From Amycolatopsis jiangsuensis (GTDB lineage: Bacteria; Actinomycetota; Actinomycetes; Mycobacteriales; Pseudonocardiaceae), in the NCBI RefSeq assembly GCF_014204865.1, contig NZ_JACHMG010000001.1:4180501-4244500 (forward strand): a DNA stretch of 64,000 bases, read 5' to 3'. Below, piece after piece: positions 1 through 7,686 of this stretch; position 1 is the first letter of the stretch; each line of letters opens with the position of its first letter. The position numbers and the translations under genes were made by a program. The notes below the pieces were generated by a model, which made no database searches, was not told where the DNA came from, and saw only the letters and a list, made by a program, of their open reading frames with translations.

Positions 1-1
1 C

Positions 2-910
2 GAGCACCGGCTCGGGCTCGAGGACGTGGTCCAGCAGCGGCTGCCCGGCCTGCTCCCCTATCCGGAGCCCATCACGGTGCGCCAGCTGTTGCAGCACACC
101 GCCGGCGTGCCGCGGGACCTGCCGCTCGAACACAGCTGGGCCACGGCCGAAGAACTCGACACCGAGCGGTTCGTGCACTTCGACGACGAGCGCGCGGTGC
201 GGCTCAGCACCACACAACCGCTGCTGTTCGCGCCGGGCACCGGTTGGGCGTACTCGAACACCGGTTACAACATCCTCGGGCTGCTGGTCGAACACGTGAC
301 CGGCAAGCCGCTGGCCCGCGTGCTCTACGAGCGGATCGCCCGCCCGCTCGGGCTGCACAGCACCTTCCTCCCGGGCGACTTCCCGTTCGTGCCGCGGCCG
401 GCGGCACACGGTTACGAACAGGCGTACCCAGCGCCGCACCCGCTCACGGACGTGACGACCTACAACTATTCGCGCTACCTCGGCGCCGGCCAGCTGATCT
501 CCAGCGGCCCCGATCTCAACCATTTCCTCAGTGCCCTTCTCGGCGGACGGCTGCTGCCGCCCGCGCTCCTCGACGCGATGAAGACGACGGTGCCCGGCGT
601 CGACACCACCACCGGCCTCGACGAAGGCTTCGACTACGGACTCGGGCTGATGCGCGTCGACCTGACCCCGCTGTGCGGAAAGCCGACCGTGGTCTGGGGC
701 CACGGCGGGGACGTGCCGGGCTTCAACACCCTGAGCTTCAAGGAACAGTCCGGCCCGCTCCAGGTGACCACGCTGGCCACCCTCGATCTGACGGCGAACA
801 CCGAACAGGCGGGCCTCCGGCAGGTACCGATGGTCAGCGAGTTCTGCGCGTTCACCCCGCGTCCGAAGGCCACCGGGGCCCCGGAGCGGCTGTTCCGCCT
901 CACACTCTGA
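2..910 (+). CDS. Serine hydrolase, class C beta-lactamase/penicillin-binding family (5' truncated)
   Basis: The reading frame is open from the first bases of the window, so the true start lies upstream and about 300 C-terminal residues are visible. A YSN triad sits in the segment WAYSNTGYNILGLLVE, and an HGG motif in WGHGGDVPGF stands where this family has its KTG or HxG motif. The nucleophilic SxxK motif would lie in the missing part. Family members hydrolyse D-amino-acid peptides, beta-lactams or esters, and the substrate here cannot be told. The gene ends 139 bases before deoC and is probably transcribed separately. The family call is firm and the function is open. Confidence 0.85.
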   Translation, partial: EHRLGLEDVVQQRLPGLLPYPEPITVRQLLQHTAGVPRDLPLEHSWATAEELDTERFVHFDDERAVRLSTTQPLLFAPGTGWAYSNTGYNILGLLVEHVTGKPLARVLYERIARPLGLHSTFLPGDFPFVPRPAAHGYEQAYPAPHPLTDVTTYNYSRYLGAGQLISSGPDLNHFLSALLGGRLLPPALLDAMKTTVPGVDTTTGLDEGFDYGLGLMRVDLTPLCGKPTVVWGHGGDVPGFNTLSFKEQSGPLQVTTLATLDLTANTEQAGLRQVPMVSEFCAFTPRPKATGAPERLFRLTL

Positions 911-1036
911 TGACTCCGGTCTACACCCGGGGCGGGCCGCTCGGGAGGCCCGAACCGAATCTGTGGACAACTCGGCCGTCTTCGCTCAGTCATCCACAGA
1001 TTCCGGTGAGTGACCCGGCACGGGCCGTAGCGCACA

Positions 1037-1042
1037 TACACT
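1037..1042 (+). promoter_or_regulatory. Possible -10 hexamer of deoC
   Basis: TACACT lies 7 bases before the deoC ATG and no Shine-Dalgarno sequence is visible between them, which suggests leaderless transcription. No clear -35 hexamer is seen at standard spacing, so this is tentative. Confidence 0.3.
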
Positions 1043-1049
1043 CAGCGGT

Positions 1050-2024
1050 ATGACAGCTACCACCAGCCCGTCAGCGACGCCGGACACCCCGGCGGAGCTG
1101 GCGGACGTGACTCGCGACGACGCGAGCTTGCGGCGGTTCCTGCACGGGCTGCCCGGCGTCGACCAGGTGGGTGTCGAGCAGCGCGCGGCGGGGCTCGGCA
1201 CCCGGAGCATCAAGAAGGAGGCCAAGCGATGGGCGATCGACACCGCCATCTCGATGGTCGACCTGACCACGCTCGAAGGCGCCGACACCCGCGGTAAGGT
1301 CCGTGCGCTCGCGGCCAAGGCGCTGCGGCCGGACCCGGAACGGCAGGACTGCCCGCGGGTGGCCGCGGTGTGCGTGTACCCGGATCTGGCGCAGACAGCC
1401 GTCGAGGCGCTCGCGGGCAGCGCGGTGCACGTGGCGAGTGTGGCCACCGGGTTCCCGTCGGGACGCACGAGCCGGGCGGTGAAGCTGGCCGACACGCGGC
1501 TCGCCGTCGAGGCCGGCGCCCACGAGGTCGACATGGTGATCGACCGCGGTGCTTTCCTCGAGGGCCGGTACATGGGCGTGTTCGAGGAGATCCGCGCGGT
1601 CAAGGCGGCCTGCGGCGAGGCGCATCTCAAGGTGATCCTGGAGACCGGGGAGCTGGCCACCTACGACAACGTGCGCCGGGCTTCCTGGCTCGCGCTCCTC
1701 GCCGGAGGCGATTTCATCAAGACCTCCACCGGCAAGGTGTCGCCCGCCGCCACGCTCCCGGTCACGCACGTGATGCTGCAGGCGGTGCGCGACTGGTTCA
1801 CGCGGACCGGGCAGCTGCGCGGGGTGAAGCCCGCGGGCGGGATCCGGACCACCAAGGACGCGATCAAGTACCTCGTCGCGGTGCACGAGGTCGCCGGCGA
1901 GCAATGGCTCACCCCGGAGCTGTTCCGGTTCGGGGCCTCCAGCCTGCTCAACGACCTGCTGCTGCAGCGCCGCACCCAGGTGGACGGCCACTACAGTGGC
2001 CCTGACTACGTGACGGTGGACTGA
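1050..2024 (+). CDS. deoC: Deoxyribose-phosphate aldolase
   Basis: This 324-residue protein cleaves 2-deoxyribose-5-phosphate to glyceraldehyde-3-phosphate and acetaldehyde, the last step in using deoxynucleoside sugars. The Schiff-base lysine is in FIKTSTGKVSP at about residue 224, and the upstream EVDMVIDRG segment fits the family's substrate lysine/aspartate region. It is longer than the roughly 220-260 residues of short bacterial forms because of an N-terminal extension, as in other actinobacteria. The ATG start follows a TACACT hexamer (1037-1042) by 7 bases, so the message may be leaderless. The next gene starts 1 base after the stop, which indicates an operon with the aldehyde dehydrogenases. 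Confidence 0.95.
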   Translation: MTATTSPSATPDTPAELADVTRDDASLRRFLHGLPGVDQVGVEQRAAGLGTRSIKKEAKRWAIDTAISMVDLTTLEGADTRGKVRALAAKALRPDPERQDCPRVAAVCVYPDLAQTAVEALAGSAVHVASVATGFPSGRTSRAVKLADTRLAVEAGAHEVDMVIDRGAFLEGRYMGVFEEIRAVKAACGEAHLKVILETGELATYDNVRRASWLALLAGGDFIKTSTGKVSPAATLPVTHVMLQAVRDWFTRTGQLRGVKPAGGIRTTKDAIKYLVAVHEVAGEQWLTPELFRFGASSLLNDLLLQRRTQVDGHYSGPDYVTVD

Positions 2025-2025
2025 C

Positions 2026-3459
2026 ATGGGCATCTTCGACTACGCGCCCGCACCCGAATCGCGCGCCATCGCCAACCTCAAGGACCACTACAAGCCATTC
2101 GTGGACGGCGAATTCGTGGACGGCTCGGGGGAACCGCTCAAGACGGTCAATCCGGCCACCGAGGAGATCCTCGCGGAGGTCGGCACCGCGTCGGCGTCCG
2201 ATGTGGACACCGCGGTACGGGCGGCCCGCCGCGCCTACGACACAGTCTGGTCGAAAATGCCGGGCGCGGAACGGGCGAAGTACCTCTTCCGCATCGCCCG
2301 GCTGATCCAGGAACGCTCCCGCGAGCTGGCCGTGCTGGAATCACTCGACAACGGCAAGTCGATCAAGGAGTCGCGGGACTCCGACGTTCCCACCGCCGCC
2401 GCGCACTTCTTCTACCACGCCGGATGGGCCGACAAACTCGGTTACGCCGGCTACGGCCCGGATCCGAAGCCGCTCGGAGTGGCCGGCCAGGTCATCCCGT
2501 GGAACTTCCCGCTGCTGATGCTGGCGTGGAAGATCGCACCCGCGCTGGCCACCGGCAACACCGTCGTGCTCAAGCCGGCGGAGACCACGCCACTGACCGC
2601 GCTGGTGTTCGCCGACATCTGCCGGCAGGCCGAGCTGCCGCCGGGCGTGGTGAACATCCTGCCCGGCGCGGGCGACATCGGTGCGTCCATTGTGGAGCAC
2701 CCGGACGTGGACAAGATCGCGTTCACCGGCTCCACCGAGGTCGGCAAGCTGATCCAGCGCACGGTGGCGGGCACCCGCAAGAAGCTCACCCTGGAACTCG
2801 GCGGCAAGGCGGCGAACGTGGTGTTCGACGACGCTCCGCTCGACCAGGCCGTGGAGGGGATCGTCAACGGGATCTTCTTCAACCAGGGTCACGTGTGCTG
2901 CGCCGGATCGCGGCTGCTGGTGCAGGAGTCGGTCGCCGAGGAGGTGCTCGACAAGCTGCGCCACCGCGTTTCCACGCTGCGGCTGGGTGATCCGCTCGAC
3001 AAGAACACCGACATCGGCGCGATCAACTCGGCAGAACAGCTGGCCAAGATCCACGGCCTCGTGGAGTCCGGTGACGCCGAGGGCGCGCAGCGCTGGACGA
3101 GCCCGTGCCCGGTGCCCGACCGTGGGTTCTTCTTCGCGCCCACGGTGTTTTCCGAAGTACACCAGTCGATGCGGATCGCACGCGAGGAGATCTTCGGACC
3201 GGTGCTGTCGGTGCTCACCTTCCGCACCCCGGAGGAAGCGGTCACGAAAGCGAACAACACCCCGTACGGGCTGTCCGCCGGAATCTGGACCGAAAAGGGC
3301 TCACGCATCCTGTGGATGGCCAACCAGCTCCGCGCGGGAGTCGTCTGGGCCAACACGTTCAACCGCTTCGATCCCGCCGCACCGTTCGGCGGCTACCAGG
3401 AATCCGGGTTCGGCCGGGAAGGCGGACGTACCGGCTTGGAGGCGTACCTCAGTGTCTGA
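2026..3459 (+). CDS. NAD(P)-dependent aldehyde dehydrogenase
   Basis: This 477-residue protein is a complete aldehyde dehydrogenase. The general-base glutamate is in LTLELGGKAANVV (about E257) and the catalytic cysteine is in NQGHVCCAGSRL (about C291, the first of the pair by alignment to ALDH2-type enzymes). The NAD-binding segments VIPWNFPLLM, LKPAETTPLTA and FTGSTEVGK are present. The gene begins 1 base after deoC, so it probably oxidises the acetaldehyde released by DeoC to acetate. It overlaps the following gene by 8 bases. Family and pathway are well supported; substrate specificity is inferred from position. Confidence 0.93.
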   Translation: MGIFDYAPAPESRAIANLKDHYKPFVDGEFVDGSGEPLKTVNPATEEILAEVGTASASDVDTAVRAARRAYDTVWSKMPGAERAKYLFRIARLIQERSRELAVLESLDNGKSIKESRDSDVPTAAAHFFYHAGWADKLGYAGYGPDPKPLGVAGQVIPWNFPLLMLAWKIAPALATGNTVVLKPAETTPLTALVFADICRQAELPPGVVNILPGAGDIGASIVEHPDVDKIAFTGSTEVGKLIQRTVAGTRKKLTLELGGKAANVVFDDAPLDQAVEGIVNGIFFNQGHVCCAGSRLLVQESVAEEVLDKLRHRVSTLRLGDPLDKNTDIGAINSAEQLAKIHGLVESGDAEGAQRWTSPCPVPDRGFFFAPTVFSEVHQSMRIAREEIFGPVLSVLTFRTPEEAVTKANNTPYGLSAGIWTEKGSRILWMANQLRAGVVWANTFNRFDPAAPFGGYQESGFGREGGRTGLEAYLSV

Positions 3460-4363
3460 TTCGACAGCATCCGATTCGGGAGTGTCCGGTTCCCGGGTGT
3501 CCACGCGGATTTCCGTGGCGAAGACCTACAAGCTCTACGTGGGTGGCAAGTTCCCGCGGTCGGAGTCCGGCCGGGTCTATCCGGTGACCGACGCGGCGGG
3601 CACGTTCCTGGCCAACGCGGCGCACGCGTCCAGGAAGGATCTGCGGGAAGCCGTGGTGGCCGCGCGCAAGGCTTTCCCCGGCTGGTCGTCGGCGACCGCG
3701 TACAACCGGGGACAGGTGCTCTACCGGGTGGCCGAGGTGCTGGAGGGCCGCCGCGACCAGTTCACCGCGGAGGTCGCGGCGTCCGAAGGGCTGTCGGCCG
3801 AGCAGGCCGGAGCGCGGGTGGACACGGCGATCGACCGGTGGGTCTGGTACGCCGGGTGGACGGACAAGATCGCCTCGGTGCTCGGCGCGGCCAATCCCGT
3901 TGCCGGACCGTACTTTTCGTTCACCGTCCCGGAGCCGACCGGGGTGGTCGGGGTACTGGCGCCGCAGGAGTCGTCACTGCTGGGGCTGGTGAGCGTGCTG
4001 GCGCCGGTGCTGGCCACCGGATCCACGGCCGTGGTCGTGTCGAGCGCGGACCGGCCGTTGCCGGCGATCACGCTGTCGGAAGTGCTGGCGACGTCGGATG
4101 TTCCGGGCGGGGTGGCGAACATCCTCACCGGCCGGGCGTCGGAACTGGGGTCGTGGCTGGCCTCGCACGGCGACGTGAACGCACTCGACCCCACCGGCGC
4201 CACACCGGACGAGCGCGTGCACCTCGCCCAGGAAGCGGCGGGCACGGTGAAGCGAGTCCTCACCGTCCCGGATGCCGAACCCGACTGGACCACCGAACCC
4301 GACCTGAGCCGGCTGCGGCGCTACCTGGAGGCGAAGACGGTCTGGCATCCACTGGGAGTATGA
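3452..4363 (+). CDS. Truncated aldehyde dehydrogenase-like protein, probably non-catalytic
   Basis: About 303 residues from a GTG start that overlaps the preceding stop by 8 bases. It aligns with the N-terminal, cofactor-binding part of aldehyde dehydrogenases (YKLYVGGKFPRSESGR near the start, then GVLAPQESSLLGLVSVLAPVLATG). The ELGG glutamate and the catalytic cysteine are absent, and the C-terminal catalytic domain is missing. Family length is usually 470-500 residues. No decay such as internal stops is seen, and translational coupling to the full enzyme suggests it is retained, perhaps as a partner subunit. A recent truncation is the alternative, since a microsatellite lies 25 bases after its stop. 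Confidence 0.8.
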   Translation: MSDSTASDSGVSGSRVSTRISVAKTYKLYVGGKFPRSESGRVYPVTDAAGTFLANAAHASRKDLREAVVAARKAFPGWSSATAYNRGQVLYRVAEVLEGRRDQFTAEVAASEGLSAEQAGARVDTAIDRWVWYAGWTDKIASVLGAANPVAGPYFSFTVPEPTGVVGVLAPQESSLLGLVSVLAPVLATGSTAVVVSSADRPLPAITLSEVLATSDVPGGVANILTGRASELGSWLASHGDVNALDPTGATPDERVHLAQEAAGTVKRVLTVPDAEPDWTTEPDLSRLRRYLEAKTVWHPLGV

Positions 4364-4387
4364 GCCGGCAGCGGATCGAGCTGGCAG

Positions 4388-4467
4388 CTCGGCTCGGCTC
4401 GGCTCGGCTCGGCTCGGCTCGGCTCGGCTCGGCTCGGCTCGGCTCGGCTCGGCTCGGCTCGGCTCGG
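4388..4467. repeat. Pentanucleotide microsatellite (CTCGG)n, about 16 copies
   Basis: About 80 bases of uninterrupted 5-base units (CTCGG) begin 25 bases after the short aldehyde dehydrogenase stop. The tract lies between the end of that gene and the convergent DUF4232 gene. A frame running through it would encode an LGSAR repeat, but that frame is antisense or out of phase to the real gene and has no independent support. A perfect short tandem repeat of this length is prone to slippage, so copy number may differ between strains or assemblies. Confidence 0.95.
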
Positions 4468-4573
4468 GAACAGTCTGTTGTAGACAGTTAAGGGCGGGTG
4501 GCGCCCCCTGGCACCACCCGCCCCGGTGTCGTGCGCGTCCCGGTGTTGCGTGTCCCGGTGTCGCGCGCCGTGA

Positions 4574-5134
4574 TTACACCGTCGGGGCGACGCCCCGAGT
4601 CATTGCGCCGACGTCGATGGTGTGGCTGCCCTCGTTGGCGTCGACCGCGCCGAGGTTCCAGTCGACGAGCACGTTCGGGTTGATGTAGTCACCGTGCTGG
4701 TTGGAGTCCGACGGCGCGGTCACGGTGACACCGTTCGGGGTCTGCTGTTCGTCGCCGCCCGCGATGGCGGTCCAGTGCAGCGGCACGTAGGCCGACGAAC
4801 CGTTGGAGATGGCCACGGCGGGCGCGTCGGCCCGTGCCTGGTTGTCGATCAGCACGTTGTCCGCGCCGCTCAGGGAAACGTCGAGATTGCCAGGAAGGTA
4901 GCAGCGCTCGCCCTGGTTCGCGGTGAACTGCAGGGCGGCGTAGCGGTTGCCCGCGCCGGCGTCGCCGGGCACCAGCTTGGTGGTGAACTGGTTCGCCGTG
5001 CAGGCGAAGACCGTCGGCTCGCCACCGGCCGGTGCGGCGCTGGCGCTGGTCGCGAAGCAGGCACCGGCCCCGGCGGCGACACCGGCGACGGCGAGGGCGG
5101 CGGCGGTACGGCGAACCGTCGTGCGAATGGTCAT
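4574..5134 (-). CDS. Secreted DUF4232 domain protein
   Basis: A 186-residue protein with a twin-Arg-free signal peptide: TIRTTVRRTAAALAVAG is followed by a hydrophobic stretch and an ASA-type cleavage region near residue 33. The mature part begins FACTANQFTTKLVPGD and contains the DUF4232 pattern of a cysteine pair (C45 region and ERCYLPG) flanking a beta-rich core. DUF4232 proteins are secreted or lipid-anchored actinobacterial proteins of unknown role. A GGGAGAA ribosome-binding site lies 3 bases before the ATG. The gene stands alone, convergent with the aldehyde dehydrogenase operon. Function is unknown. Confidence 0.85.
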   Translation of the reverse strand: MTIRTTVRRTAAALAVAGVAAGAGACFATSASAAPAGGEPTVFACTANQFTTKLVPGDAGAGNRYAALQFTANQGERCYLPGNLDVSLSGADNVLIDNQARADAPAVAISNGSSAYVPLHWTAIAGGDEQQTPNGVTVTAPSDSNQHGDYINPNVLVDWNLGAVDANEGSHTIDVGAMTRGVAPTV

Positions 5135-5394
5135 GGGTTCTCCCCTTTTCCTCGATGACCGGACGGACTTTCCTCCGGTGACAGGCGATCGGCCGGTGAT
5201 TCATCCACCGTGATCGCTCTCAACCGGGAAGACGCCCACGGCCGCACTCGGATGCCCGCCTGTGACATCACTCCCCGTGAAGCAACCCGTTCGGGCTTCA
5301 CACGTCCGAACGTACGGAACTACAAGGAACTGCAAGGAAACCTTCGACTCGCCACGCTCTGGAAGCGCCGAGCGCAGACGACACTGCTATCGGG

Positions 5395-6027
5395 TCAACG
5401 GAGGTCGTCGCGGCCGAGGGGGCGGCCGGGCAGCTCGCTACCGGGCTGGGACTGCAGGCCGTCGATCATGATGGCGACGCACCGGGCCGTGGACATCTCC
5501 GCGAGGTCCTTCTGCCGGGACGGAAGCCGGCGGAGCAGGACGGCGAACAGCAGCGCCACGTCGCCGGCACCGACGTCCTTGCGGAGATGCCCCTCGTCCT
5601 GGGCGGCGCGGACCAGGGATTCCACCTCGGTGAGCAGGTCCTGGCGCAGCCCGGTGATGGTGGGGTCCTCGCGGACGATCTCCTGCGCCCGCAGCGACAG
5701 CATCGCCAGCTGGAGCGACAGCTGCAGTTCCACCGACTGGTAGAGCAGACGGACCAGGGCACTCCAGGCAGTCGGCTCCTCCGCCACGGCCGCGTGGGCG
5801 TCGTTCAGGACACGGGCGAAGTTGTCCACCGCCACCGCGCTGATCAGGGCGTCCCGGTCGGGGAAACGCCGGTACAGCGTGCCCACGCCGACGCCGGCCG
5901 CGCGGGCGATCTCCTCCATCGGGACCTCGGGGCCCTGTTCGGCGAAGATCGCACGGGCGGCGGCGATGATCTGGTCGCGGTTTCGCCGAGCATCCGCGCG
6001 TAGTGGCGTGTGCGGGTCCGCACTCAT
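5395..6027 (-). CDS. TetR-family regulator, probable repressor of the P450 operon
   Basis: From the ATG at 6027 this is 210 residues; an ATG at 6036 is an alternative. The N-terminal helix-turn-helix reads RRNRDQIIAAARAIFAEQG, then MEEIARAAGVGVGTLYRRF. The remaining helical part is the ligand-binding and dimer domain. It is transcribed away from the P450 array, with a 200-base shared promoter region that contains a perfect palindrome at 6125-6145. This arrangement is typical of TetR repressors that control an adjacent divergent operon and are released by a substrate-like ligand. The regulatory link is inferred and the family call is firm. Confidence 0.93.
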   Translation of the reverse strand: MSADPHTPLRADARRNRDQIIAAARAIFAEQGPEVPMEEIARAAGVGVGTLYRRFPDRDALISAVAVDNFARVLNDAHAAVAEEPTAWSALVRLLYQSVELQLSLQLAMLSLRAQEIVREDPTITGLRQDLLTEVESLVRAAQDEGHLRKDVGAGDVALLFAVLLRRLPSRQKDLAEMSTARCVAIMIDGLQSQPGSELPGRPLGRDDLR

Positions 6028-6124
6028 CCCGATCATCCTCCCAGTCCACACGCCTGCGGCGTGCGCAGGGATTCTCGCACGCCTCGAACGGCACACTCCG
6101 GACAGTAATTGTCACCCCGTTGCT

Positions 6125-6145
6125 AGTGGACGACGATCGTCCACT
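6125..6145. promoter_or_regulatory. Candidate TetR operator upstream of the P450 array
   Basis: AGTGGACGA and TCGTCCACT form a perfect 9-base inverted repeat with a 3-base centre, 98 bases before the tetR start and 83 bases before the first P450 ATG. Its size and symmetry match typical TetR operators. Confidence 0.65.
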
Positions 6146-6227
6146 TCGGTACCGTGGGCAGTGAACCGGAATGTAATCCTCCACATTCGTTCCGTAACGG
6201 TGCATTTCCACCAAAAGGGGTCCCACC

Positions 6228-7676
6228 ATGACCGAGGTCGCCGCATCCGAGCTCGCCGGAACCACACCGGCCGGAACCGCGCCCGAAGTGCCCACCTCAC
6301 CGACCACCGACGCGGCCACACTCACCGCAGTCGGCACCTCCGAGGCCGGTACCACCGACGCCAGCACCTCCGCCGCGGGTACCACCGACGCCGGCACCGC
6401 CGCGGCCGGTTCGGCGGCGGCCACCTGCCCGGTCGCGCACGGAACCGGCAGGCCGGAACAGTCCGGTGGCGACGCCGTCGAGCCGGAGCCTGCCGACTTC
6501 CCGCTGGTGCGGAGCTGCCCGTTCGCGCCCCCGCCGGAGTACCGGGAGTACGAGCAGGCCCGGGCGAAGCTGGTCGAGCTGCCCAGCGGACAGCGGGCCT
6601 GGGTGCTGGCCAAGTACGAGGACGTGCGGGCCATGCTGAACGATCCGCGGTTCAGCTCCGACCGGTTCAACCCCGGCTATCCGATCCTCTTCCGCGACGG
6701 GGCCCAGCGGCGGCGGACGAACCTCACGCCCTCGCTGATCAACCTCGATCCGCCGGTGCACGGCCCGGCGCGACGGGAGGTCGTCGGCGAGTTCACGGTG
6801 AAGCGGATGAAGGCGCTGCAGCCTCGGATCCAGGAGATCGTGGACACGCACCTCGACGCGATCCTGGCCGGAAACCAGCCTGCCGACCTCGTCACCGCGC
6901 TGTCGCTGCCGGTGCCGTCGCTGGTGATCTGCGAACAGCTCGGTGTCCCCTACGCCGACCACGACTTCTTCCAGCAGCACAGCTCGATGATCCTCAACCG
7001 GGACGTGAAGTCGGACGAGCGCGCCGACTCGGTCGAGGCGTTGCAGGACTACCTCAGCGAACTGGTCTCCACCAAGGAGGCCGCGCCCACCGACGACCTG
7101 CTCGGGCGCCAGATCGAGAAGAAGCGCGAGGAGGGCACCTACGACCACGATGACCTGGTCAGCCTGGCCTTCCTGCTGCTCATCGCCGGACACGAGACCA
7201 CAGCCAACATGATCTCGCTCGGCACCGTCGCGCTGCTGAGGAATCTCGACCAGCTCGCCCTGATCAAGGAGGACCCCGGCAAGACCCTCGACGCGGTCGA
7301 GGAGCTGCTGCGGTACTTCACCATCGCCGAGTTCGCCACTTCGCGGGTGGCCAGGGAGGACGTGGAGATCGCGGGCGTCACGATCCGCGAAGGCGAAGGC
7401 GTGCTCGGGCTCAGCCACGCGGCCGACTTCGACGAGACCGTCTTCCCCGAGCCGGACCGGATCGACATCACCCGCGGCGGACGTCACCACGTCGCGTTCG
7501 GCTTCGGCGCGCACCAGTGCCTCGGCCAGAACCTCGCGCGGATGGAGCTGCAGATCGTGTTCGACACACTGTTCCGCCGGATTCCGACGCTGCGCCTCGC
7601 GGTGCCGTTCGAGCAGCTGCCGTTCAAGCACGATTCGTCCATTTTCGGCCTGCACTGTCTGCCGGTCACCTGGTGA
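6228..7676 (+). CDS. Cytochrome P450 no. 1 of the array, with low-complexity N-terminal extension
   Basis: This 482-residue P450 has the I-helix motif AGHETT, the K-helix ELLR pair (EELLRYFT) and the heme loop FGFGAHQCLGQNLAR with Cys431. The catalytic core begins around RSCPFAPPPEY, the same entry motif as the other four P450s, but here it is preceded by about 97 residues. Those residues are mostly Thr, Ala, Gly, Asp and Ser with repeats such as AGTTDAS and AGTTDAGT, plus a CPVAHG segment. The four paralogues have only 13-17 residues in that place. An AAGGGG ribosome-binding site precedes the ATG. It is the first gene of the operon. Confidence 0.93.
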   Translation: MTEVAASELAGTTPAGTAPEVPTSPTTDAATLTAVGTSEAGTTDASTSAAGTTDAGTAAAGSAAATCPVAHGTGRPEQSGGDAVEPEPADFPLVRSCPFAPPPEYREYEQARAKLVELPSGQRAWVLAKYEDVRAMLNDPRFSSDRFNPGYPILFRDGAQRRRTNLTPSLINLDPPVHGPARREVVGEFTVKRMKALQPRIQEIVDTHLDAILAGNQPADLVTALSLPVPSLVICEQLGVPYADHDFFQQHSSMILNRDVKSDERADSVEALQDYLSELVSTKEAAPTDDLLGRQIEKKREEGTYDHDDLVSLAFLLLIAGHETTANMISLGTVALLRNLDQLALIKEDPGKTLDAVEELLRYFTIAEFATSRVAREDVEIAGVTIREGEGVLGLSHAADFDETVFPEPDRIDITRGGRHHVAFGFGAHQCLGQNLARMELQIVFDTLFRRIPTLRLAVPFEQLPFKHDSSIFGLHCLPVTW

Positions 7677-7686
7677 GGAGCCCGCG

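Noticed and set aside
3838..4491. Open frame with LGSAR repeats through the (CTCGG)n tract
   Set aside because: It overlaps the short aldehyde dehydrogenase in another frame and gains length only from the stop-free repeat. No ribosome site or codon pattern supports it.
5990..6670. Alternative long minus-strand frame over the P450 N-terminal extension
   Set aside because: It overlaps the tetR start and the P450 start in a frame with no family match, and codon use is that of a shadow.
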